Part shown: positions 8,193-13,111 of the stretch, in pieces | Layout: the number at the start of each line of letters is the position of its first letter | Position numbering within the stretch: the stretch's first letter is position 1 | Origin: Oscillospiraceae bacterium | Lineage (GTDB): Bacteria; Bacillota; Clostridia; Oscillospirales; Oscillospiraceae | Assembly: GCA_028708585.1 (NCBI GenBank) | Contig: JAQVYO010000034.1 | Span: 1-13,111 of the forward strand | DNA: 13,111 nucleotides | Reading direction: 5' to 3' | Position numbers and translations under genes: made by a program | Notes under the pieces: model-generated | Databases searched by the model: none | What the model was told of the DNA's origin: nothing | The model's input: the letters and a program-made list of their open reading frames with translations, nothing else

Positions 8193-8381
8193 ATGGCAAA
8201 ATGCGAAGTTTGCGACAAAGGGATTGCCTTTGGCATTCAGGTTTCCCACTCGCACAGGCGCTCCAATAGAACATGGAAGCCGAATGTAAAGCGCGTAAAG
8301 GCGATCGTTGACGGTAAGCCCCGTCATATATATGTCTGCACAAGATGCCTCCGTTCCGGGAAAGTCGAACGAGCCGTGTGA
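8193..8381 (+). CDS. rpmB: 50S ribosomal protein L28 (bL28)
   Basis: This is a 62-residue basic ribosomal protein of the large subunit. It begins MAKCEVCDKG and has the conserved core SHSHRRSNRTWKPN (18-31) and a C-terminal segment YVCTRCLRSGKV (47-58). Two CxxC pairs (Cys4/Cys7 and Cys49/Cys52) mark the zinc-binding form; many bacteria also carry or use cysteine-free versions under zinc shortage. AGGAGG lies 9 nt before the ATG. The gene is monocistronic, divergent from hprK, convergent with speB, with its own promoter and terminator. It is the only confident plus-strand gene here. Confidence 0.98.
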   Translation: MAKCEVCDKGIAFGIQVSHSHRRSNRTWKPNVKRVKAIVDGKPRHIYVCTRCLRSGKVERAV

Positions 8382-8388
8382 AAAGCTG

Positions 8389-8422
8389 CCGGAGAAACGT
8401 TTCGTTTCTTCGGTTTCTTTTT
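8389..8422 (+). terminator. Rho-independent terminator of rpmB
   Basis: An 11-bp stem (8389-8399 with 8403-8413, one G-U pair) around a TTT loop is followed by TTTCTTTTTT. It begins 8 nt after the rpmB stop. Confidence 0.93.
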
Positions 8423-8471
8423 GCGCTGGATACGTCTCGCTTGCAGACAGTTCCCCGCCGCCTCCGATCAG

Positions 8472-8502
8472 AAAGGCCGCCCCACTTCCCGGGCGGCCTT
8501 TT
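8472..8502 (-). terminator. Bidirectional terminator after speB
   Basis: A perfect 11-bp GC-rich stem (8472-8482 with 8491-8501; core GGCCGCCC/GGGCGGCC) has an 8-nt loop. It is flanked by A's on the left and T's on the right, so it can end transcription on both strands. It lies 10 nt past the speB stop and should end the polyamine operon. For rpmB transcripts it would be a second barrier. Confidence 0.9.
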
Positions 8503-8511
8503 GCATGGATT

Positions 8512-9366
8512 TTAGGGCAGCAGCGTCAAAACCAGTTCCCGCACAATCTTGCAGGCGGCTATGGTGGAGATACCGCTGTGATCGTAATGAGGCGACAGTT
8601 CGCAGGCATCGCATCCCAAAACAGAAAGGTTCTTCAATTGGTGAACCGCTTCCATCAGCTGCACAAAAGAAACGCCGCCAGGCTCCGGCGTTCCCGTTCC
8701 GGGAAAAACCGACGGATCCAGCACGTCCAGGTCAATGGTTACATAAACCGGTTTACCCCGCAGGCTGTTCACCGCCTGTTCCACCGCAACCGCGTTCAGA
8801 TCATATTTGTGCATGGTAACATGTTCCTTGCCAAAAGCGTCTTCCTCTTTTGTCATAGAACGGATCCCCAGTTGAACAATTCGTCCGTCTCCCACCAAAT
8901 CGTGGCAGCGGCGGATAACGGAGGCATGAGACAGTCTCTGCCCCAGATATTCTTCCCGCAGGTCTGCATGGGCATCGAAATGCAGAATGTGAAGATCAGG
9001 ATACCGGCTATACAGCGCTTCCACGGCGCCAAGCGTAACCAGATGCTCTCCACCCAGCATCAGCGGAAGTTTCCCGTCCTTTACAATGCGCGCCGCCATC
9101 CCCCGGATACGATCCAGCGCCTCCCGACTGTTTCCGAAAGGAAGCTCCAGATCCCCGGCATCAAACGCGGCACATCCTTCCAAATCCTTTTGCAGCCGGG
9201 AGGAATAGGTTTCGATCCCACACGATTCCGACCGGATGGCGGAGGGGCCGAACCTAGCTCCGGGACGGTAGCTGACCGTCCCGTCAAAAGGCGCGCCAAA
9301 CAGCACAAGATCCGCCGCTTCATATTCTGCGCTGCAGGCCAGAAAGCAAGATTCCATCTTATGCAT
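8512..9366 (-). CDS. speB: Agmatinase (ureohydrolase family)
   Basis: This 284-residue Mn-dependent ureohydrolase likely splits agmatine into putrescine and urea. Metal-site motifs are present: GGEHLVTLG (His108), HFDAHADLR (Asp131, His133, Asp135) and TIDLDVLDPS (Asp212, Asp214), with GTGTPEPGG after them. The N-terminal FGAPFDGTVSYRPGARFGP segment and GDLELPFGN are typical of Firmicute agmatinases. The start chosen is the ATG giving MHKMESCF: GGAGG lies 9 nt upstream, whereas for the next Met the spacing would be 18. This start overlaps the speE end by 8 nt, suggesting coupled translation. The substrate (agmatine rather than arginine or guanidinobutyrate) is inferred from the neighbouring speA-like, speE and speD genes. 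Confidence 0.93.
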   Translation of the reverse strand: MHKMESCFLACSAEYEAADLVLFGAPFDGTVSYRPGARFGPSAIRSESCGIETYSSRLQKDLEGCAAFDAGDLELPFGNSREALDRIRGMAARIVKDGKLPLMLGGEHLVTLGAVEALYSRYPDLHILHFDAHADLREEYLGQRLSHASVIRRCHDLVGDGRIVQLGIRSMTKEEDAFGKEHVTMHKYDLNAVAVEQAVNSLRGKPVYVTIDLDVLDPSVFPGTGTPEPGGVSFVQLMEAVHQLKNLSVLGCDACELSPHYDHSGISTIAACKIVRELVLTLLP

Positions 9367-10216
9367 GCGCATCTTCCTCCAGCTGGCGCCGCACATAGGT
9401 CGGAACAGCAAAGCAGCCCCGGTGCAGATCGGTATTATAATATTTGGTTTCAAGCCCCAATGCGTTCCATTGTTCTTCCTGCAAATCGCGCAGAGGATCC
9501 AGCTTTTTTGAAGCAAACCCAAAAAGCCAATGCCCGGACGGATAGGTGGGAATATGCGCCTGATAAACCTTTGCAACAGGGAACATCTCCCGGATGCGGG
9601 CATGGGCGCGTTTCATTGCATGCGCATATCCGTCATAATACGGGCATTCATGCTGATTGACCAAAATACCGGAATCGGTCAGCGCCTTGTAACAATTCCC
9701 GTAAAACTCCTTGGTAAACAGACCCTCTCCAGGACCGAACGGGTCGGTGCTGTCCACCACAATCAAATCATATTGACTGGATTTATCCCTCACGAACTTT
9801 AAGCCATCCTCAAAATACAAGTGTACCCGCGGGTCATCAAGCCCACAGGCTGTGAAGGGAAGATACTTGCGGCTGACATCCACCACCATCCGGTCGATTT
9901 CCACCATATCGATGGATGAGATCGCAGGATACCGCACCAGTTCCCGCACCGTGCCCCCATCCCCTGCACCGATTACCAGAACCCGCTTGATGTCCGGATT
10001 AGTGGCCATCGGCACATGGGCGATCATATCATGATAGATAAACTCATCTTTTTGGGTCAGCATCATCAAACCGTCCAATGTGAGAAAACGGCCGAATTCC
10101 TCCGCTTCAAACACATCTATCTGCTGAAAAGGGCTTTTGCCGGAAAACAGCTGCCGTTTTACCCGGATGGAAAATCGCGCGTTTTCACTATGCTCTTCGG
10201 TATACCACAGCTCCAT
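9359..10216 (-). CDS. speE: Spermidine synthase (aminopropyltransferase)
   Basis: This 285-residue aminopropyltransferase moves the aminopropyl group of decarboxylated S-adenosylmethionine to putrescine. The N-terminal beta domain has LTLDGLMMLTQKDEFIYHDMIAHVP (45-69). The Rossmann domain has VIGAGDGG (81-88; most relatives have GGGDGG), VEID (105-108) with the cofactor-binding Glu107, and VVDSTDPFGPGEGLF (153-167) with catalytic Asp155 and Asp158. PTYPSGHWLFGFASKK (223-238) is typical of the clostridial branch. GGAG lies 8 nt before the ATG. The start lies inside the end of the upstream decarboxylase gene (58-nt overlap), and the end overlaps speB by 8 nt. Confidence 0.95.
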   Translation of the reverse strand: MELWYTEEHSENARFSIRVKRQLFSGKSPFQQIDVFEAEEFGRFLTLDGLMMLTQKDEFIYHDMIAHVPMATNPDIKRVLVIGAGDGGTVRELVRYPAISSIDMVEIDRMVVDVSRKYLPFTACGLDDPRVHLYFEDGLKFVRDKSSQYDLIVVDSTDPFGPGEGLFTKEFYGNCYKALTDSGILVNQHECPYYDGYAHAMKRAHARIREMFPVAKVYQAHIPTYPSGHWLFGFASKKLDPLRDLQEEQWNALGLETKYYNTDLHRGCFAVPTYVRRQLEEDAHA

Positions 10217-11664
10217 AAGCTCATCTCCACAACTTCTATAAATTTAAGTTCTATATCCTTGGGGCCGGTCATAACGCAGCCTTTTTGCTTGGCATAACGG
10301 GTATATCGGATGATTTCCTGCGTAATCCGTTCGCCGGGCGCAAGAATCGGAATGCCGGGCGGATACGCCATCACAAATTCCCCGCTGACGCAGCCCGCGC
10401 TTTCTTCCAACGGAAGCTTTCGTTTTGGTGCGTAAAAGGCTTTCTGCGGAGGCATGTCCACGACAGGATCAATGTATTCCTGCTGAATCATATTCATAGG
10501 ATCGCGCTGAAAACGGCGGAGAATTTCCGAAAGCGCCCCCAGAAGACGCTCAATGTCCAGCTCTCGGTCCCCCACGGACAAGATCGCCAGAATGTTGCCA
10601 ATATCCCCGAATTCAATCTGAATTCCGTATTCATCGCGCAACAGATCATACACTTCAATCCCCGCAAGTCCGAGGTCAAGGGTATGAACGCTCAGCTTGG
10701 TTGCGTCAAAATCATAAGCCCTGTCGCCGTCCAGAATCTCCGATCCAAACGCCAAATATCCTGGAATTTTGTTGATCTCCGCCCGGGCATAAGCGCAAAG
10801 GCGCTTTACTCTCCGAAAGGTATCCCGCCCGGAAAGCGCCAGTTCTCTTCGGGCTAAATCCAGAGAAGCCATCAGAAGATAGCTGCCGCTGGTAGTCTGT
10901 GTCAGGTTGATGATCTGACGCACCGCTTCCCCATCCACAGAAGGGCCTGTCAGCAAAAAGGAACTTTGGGTCAGCGACCCACCGGTTTTGTGCATGCTGA
11001 CGGCCGCCATGTCCGCGCCCGCCCGCATAGCAGGCAAAGGCAGCCCCTCGCCAAAATACAAATGGGTGCCATGGGCCTCGTCCACCAGTGCCCGCATACC
11101 CGAAGCGTGAGCCAGGCGGACAATTTCCTCCAGATGGCTGCAAACGCCATAATATGTTGGATTGTTGACAAACACAGCTTTCGCTTTGGGATGTGCCGCG
11201 ATTGCTCGTCTCACATCGGAAACCGACATACCAAGGCTGATGCCCAGCCTCGGATGAACGCCTGGATTGATATAGACCGGAATCGCCCCGCAGAGGATCA
11301 GCGCGTTGATGGCGCTTTTATGCACATTGCGGGGCAAAATAATTTCATCCCCCGGCCTGCAGCAATGAAAAATCATCGCCTGGACGGCTGCCGTAGTACC
11401 GCCTACCATCAAAAACGCATGTGCCGCGCCAAATGCCTGCGCTGCCAGCTGTTCCGCTTCCCGAATCACAGAGGTAGGATGGGTCAGATTATCCAACGGC
11501 TTGCTTGAATTGAGATCCATAGACAGGCATTTTGCGCCGAAAGCTTCCAAAAGCGCCCCGTTGCCTTTCCCCTGCTTGTGTCCCGGCACATCAAAGGAGA
11601 CGATGCGGTTGGAAGCGTATTGGCGCAGCGCTTCATAAATAGGCGCACGATTCTGATCACTCAT
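10159..11664 (-). CDS. speA: PLP-dependent Orn/Lys/Arg decarboxylase, probably arginine decarboxylase
   Basis: This fold-type I PLP enzyme of 501 residues belongs to the Orn/Lys/Arg decarboxylase major-domain family, in the short Firmicute form. Motifs: FDVPGHKQG (24-32), VGGTTAAVQAMI (87-98) for phosphate binding, VDEAHGTH (194-201) with Asp195 for the pyridine nitrogen, and SMHKTGGSLTQSS (223-235) with PLP lysine Lys226. The C-terminal domain shows AYPPGIPILAPGE (433-445). Lysine, ornithine and arginine enzymes of this family look alike; the arginine assignment rests on the adjacent agmatinase. The start overlaps the speD stop by 8 nt and has only a weak ribosome site, so coupling is likely. 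The reading frame runs about 21 residues past where relatives normally end (after KFIEVVE), into speE; this tail may reflect a lost stop or a small frameshift. Confidence 0.9.
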   Translation of the reverse strand: MSDQNRAPIYEALRQYASNRIVSFDVPGHKQGKGNGALLEAFGAKCLSMDLNSSKPLDNLTHPTSVIREAEQLAAQAFGAAHAFLMVGGTTAAVQAMIFHCCRPGDEIILPRNVHKSAINALILCGAIPVYINPGVHPRLGISLGMSVSDVRRAIAAHPKAKAVFVNNPTYYGVCSHLEEIVRLAHASGMRALVDEAHGTHLYFGEGLPLPAMRAGADMAAVSMHKTGGSLTQSSFLLTGPSVDGEAVRQIINLTQTTSGSYLLMASLDLARRELALSGRDTFRRVKRLCAYARAEINKIPGYLAFGSEILDGDRAYDFDATKLSVHTLDLGLAGIEVYDLLRDEYGIQIEFGDIGNILAILSVGDRELDIERLLGALSEILRRFQRDPMNMIQQEYIDPVVDMPPQKAFYAPKRKLPLEESAGCVSGEFVMAYPPGIPILAPGERITQEIIRYTRYAKQKGCVMTGPKDIELKFIEVVEMSLWSCGIPKSIVKTRDFPSG

Positions 11665-12463
11665 AGATGTTTTTCCCGCTGTAAATTTCGATCATTTCTC
11701 TGCGGAGCCGGTTGGTGATATCCAGCCGCTCCCTTGGGGTAAATTCCATTACATCATTGCGGAACAAATAATTTTGCAGGTGCAGTTCCTTAATCAGCAT
11801 CTTTGTGTGAAAGATGTTGGCCTGATAGACGTTCACATCCTGAACGTCATATGCTTCCAGAGTTTTTTCATCAATAAAATCCTGAATAGAAGAGATTTTA
11901 TGATCGATAAAGCATTTACGTCCGCCCATTTCCCGGGTAAAGCCGCGCACCCGGTAATCAATGGTAATAATGTCCGAATCAAAACTGGAGATCAAATAAT
12001 TAAGGGCATTCAGCGGAGAAATCTTTCCGCAGGTAGACACGTCGATATCCACCCGAAAGGTAGAAATATCCTGGTTTGGATGATATTCCGGATAGGTATG
12101 CACGGTTAAGTGGCTTTTATCCAGATGACCGCAGATGGACCGCCGCTTCTCCAGCGTTTCCATTCCATGGTTGCAGGTCGGGTCCATCCGTTCGGCAGGA
12201 ACCGGCTCCTCGGCAATCAGCAGCGTTACGCTGGCACCTTGAGGATCATAATCCTGCTTGGAGATATTGAGTACATGCGCCCCAATCATCTCGGTGACGT
12301 CGCAAAGAATTTTAGTTAACCGTTCCGCGTTGTACTGCTCGTCAATATATGATACATATTCGCTCTTTTCCCGCTCTGTTTTTGCGTAACAAACGTCGTA
12401 GATATTAAAGCTTAACGTTTTCGTCAGGTTGTTAAACCCGAACAGTTTTATTTTCTCAGACAC
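11657..12463 (-). CDS. speD: S-adenosylmethionine decarboxylase proenzyme, E. coli type
   Basis: This 268-residue proenzyme is cut by itself to make a pyruvoyl enzyme that decarboxylates S-adenosylmethionine for SpeE. It matches the E. coli form along its length: KLFGFNNLTKTLSFNIYDVCYAKT (6-29), ISKQDYDPQGASVT (67-80), LDKSHLTVHTYPE (114-126) with the cleavage site before Ser117, DVSTCGKISP (141-150) with the likely proton-donor Cys145, IDYRVRGFTRE (168-178) and VYQANIFHTKML (212-223). The start is a GTG with AAGGAGG 5 nt upstream. A TTG further upstream is less likely. It is the first enzyme gene of the polyamine operon. Bacillus-type SpeD is only about 125 residues, so this long class is notable. 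Confidence 0.95.
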   Translation of the reverse strand: MSEKIKLFGFNNLTKTLSFNIYDVCYAKTEREKSEYVSYIDEQYNAERLTKILCDVTEMIGAHVLNISKQDYDPQGASVTLLIAEEPVPAERMDPTCNHGMETLEKRRSICGHLDKSHLTVHTYPEYHPNQDISTFRVDIDVSTCGKISPLNALNYLISSFDSDIITIDYRVRGFTREMGGRKCFIDHKISSIQDFIDEKTLEAYDVQDVNVYQANIFHTKMLIKELHLQNYLFRNDVMEFTPRERLDITNRLRREMIEIYSGKNIYE

Positions 12464-12512
12464 ATTTGCCTCCTTTCCATGAAAAGACAAATGTCCCCGT
12501 CTTTATGTTCAT
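12456..12512 (-). CDS. Possible 18-codon leader ORF of speD
   Basis: An ATG at 12512 opens an 18-codon frame encoding MNIKTGTFVFSWKGGKCV. Its TGA overlaps the speD start by 8 nt (GTGTCTGA). AAAGGAG precedes the ATG, but with only 3 nt spacing, which is short. A 6-bp hairpin (12483-12488 with 12499-12504) lies inside it. The speD ribosome site falls within this ORF. It could be a translation-coupled leader peptide, or chance. No relative is recognised. Confidence 0.25.
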   Translation of the reverse strand: MNIKTGTFVFSWKGGKCV

Positions 12513-12537
12513 TTTCTCCTTTGTCCCGGCGCAAATG

Positions 12538-12580
12538 AAAAAACAATCATTCCCGGCGAAAGAAACCGTTCAATGATTGT
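12538..12580 (-). terminator. T-run terminator or attenuator upstream of speD
   Basis: On the minus strand ACAATCATT (12572-12580) and AATGATTGT (12543-12551) form a perfect 9-bp stem with a small CGG/CCG stem inside, followed by a T-run (12538-12542). It ends about 75 nt before the speD start. I see no convincing promoter between it and speD, so speD transcription may have to pass through it. Confidence 0.85.
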
Positions 12581-12606
12581 ACTTGATCTATGATCTGCTA
12601 CTCTAT

Positions 12607-12642
12607 TTGTTTTATTTATTACAATTGCTTGCTTTATTTATT
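12607..12642. repeat. Two direct repeats, 22-bp period
   Basis: TTGTTTTATTTATT (12607-12620) and TTGCTTTATTTATT (12629-12642) differ at one position and start 22 bp apart, two helical turns. They sit in an AT-rich stretch between the hairpin-rich section and the terminator upstream of speD. They could be a protein-binding site on DNA or a flexible AT-rich RNA linker. Confidence 0.5.
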
Positions 12643-12937
12643 CAAATTTGGGTAGTCTATTTGAGCCTATACAGTAACGAATACTTTTACTGCTCATGTT
12701 GACCATTCACAAGTACGTCCTTATGAACACAAATACCACGGAGACGTTCCGCAATAAGTTTGAGTGAATCCACTCATCAACACGATATCACAATCGCTAA
12801 ATCGGCATTTGACCCCGGCTGTCCGCATGGCCCGCCTTCACTAATGCAGGTTCCGTTTGGCCAAGAAAGCAGGAACGAAATAGTTTGTGATGATGGACTG
12901 AAATACACTGCCCTCCCTGATGTTATCACTGTAGGGG

Positions 12938-12966
12938 ATTATAGCATACCAGCTGGCGCGGTGCAA
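12938..12966 (-). promoter_or_regulatory. Extended -10 sigma-A promoter upstream of speD
   Basis: On the minus strand TTGCAC (12961-12966), a 17-bp spacer and TATAAT (12938-12943) with an extended TGC before the -10 box give a strong vegetative promoter. The predicted start is near 12932. It is about 475 bp upstream of speD and is the best promoter candidate for the RNA element and possibly the polyamine operon. Confidence 0.8.
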
Positions 12967-13111
12967 GTATTTTTTGTCTGAAAGAATCCCTAGGATGGAT
13001 ATAAATCCGCTTCTTTGTTGGTACAAATGGCAAAGCCCACCGGGGACAGGCACAAAAAAGCCTGATCCGCCATAGTCTATGACAGAACCGAATCAAGCAC
13101 TGGAGGCGATT
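12967..13111. other. Right edge, no confident gene
   Basis: It contains a 5-bp inverted repeat CAGGC/GCCTG (13047-13051 and 13060-13064) with an A-rich loop. The motif GGGGACAGGCAC is also present, of a kind often seen in dispersed repeats of Clostridia (from memory, not checked). An ATG at 13079 opens 11 codons to the window edge (MTEPNQALEAI) but has no ribosome site. None of these is enough to name a feature. Confidence 0.3.

Larger units (their letters stand above)
12538..12932 (-). ncRNA. Candidate structured RNA or long speD leader
   Basis: A strong promoter predicts transcription from about 12932 leftwards to the terminator at 12538, about 395 nt with no credible gene. The middle is packed with consecutive hairpins in transcript order. 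First is 12782-12797 (5 bp), then 12761-12776 (TGAGTG/CACTCA, GATT loop), then 12735-12755 (8 bp with wobbles). Next comes 12706-12727 (8 bp, loop GACGTA). Last is a compound stem 12654-12704 (GGTC/GACT, GAG/CTC, CAGTAA/TTACTG with a 6-nt bulge). Weaker stems lie upstream, for example GTTCC/GGAAC within 12848-12876. I cannot match it to RNase P, tmRNA, SRP, 6S or a common riboswitch by eye. It may be a free-standing RNA or a cis-regulator of the spe operon. Confidence 0.5.

Noticed and set aside
8308..9660. 450-codon open frame on the plus strand
   Set aside because: It is antisense to speB and speE, whose motifs are unmistakable, has no ribosome site, and shows the low-complexity composition of an antisense shadow.
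12760..12981. 73-codon plus-strand ORF in the speD upstream region
   Set aside because: It starts at TTG without a ribosome site, matches no family I know, and its span is better explained by the minus-strand promoter and hairpins. It could still be a gene remnant.
12841..13053. 70-codon minus-strand ORF in the same region
   Set aside because: It runs through the strong promoter, starts at GTG without a ribosome site, and has no recognisable protein features.
13079..13111. Start of a plus-strand gene at the right edge
   Set aside because: Eleven open codons after an ATG, but no ribosome site or promoter; too short to support.

Overview
The window looks like a chromosomal segment of a moderately GC-rich Firmicute, probably class Clostridia. 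The support is the hprK/rapZ/whiA genes, a two-CxxC (zinc-type) bL28, strong AGGAGG-type ribosome sites, sigma-A promoters close to consensus and T-run terminators. Genus or species cannot be set from this alone. I see no phage, complete insertion sequence or CRISPR array.

Layout. (1) 1-186 is the left edge: an unresolved fragment followed by a hairpin terminator. (2) 187-311 is a single tRNA-Cys(GCA) gene on the minus strand with a perfect TTGACA-17-TATAAT promoter. (3) 336-8067 is one minus-strand cluster read hprK > murB > rapZ > whiA > dnaE, from a good promoter at 8039-8067. It joins HPr kinase/phosphorylase (carbon control), a peptidoglycan precursor enzyme, the RapZ NTPase, the WhiA DNA-binding protein and the replicative DNA polymerase. 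No yvcK lies between rapZ and whiA, and no HPr-type gene is present. (4) 8112-8422 is rpmB, the only clear plus-strand gene, divergent from hprK, with its own promoter and terminator. (5) 8472-12463 is a tightly packed minus-strand polyamine operon, speD > speA-like decarboxylase > speE > speB. Together these could take arginine through agmatine and putrescine to spermidine, with SpeD supplying the aminopropyl donor. (6) 12464-13111 has no convincing gene but is not empty. It holds a strong minus-strand promoter, about 390 nt of sequence rich in consecutive hairpins, a T-run terminator, two 14-nt direct repeats and a possible 18-codon leader ORF overlapping the speD start.

The most interesting part is region 6. 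It looks like either a free-standing structured RNA gene or a long cis-acting leader that controls the polyamine operon by termination. I could not match it to an RNA family by eye. Other points of interest are three identical 8-nt gene overlaps at speD/speE/leader junctions, a much longer 58-nt overlap of the speA-like gene with speE, and an enterobacterial-type (long) SpeD in a Firmicute background.
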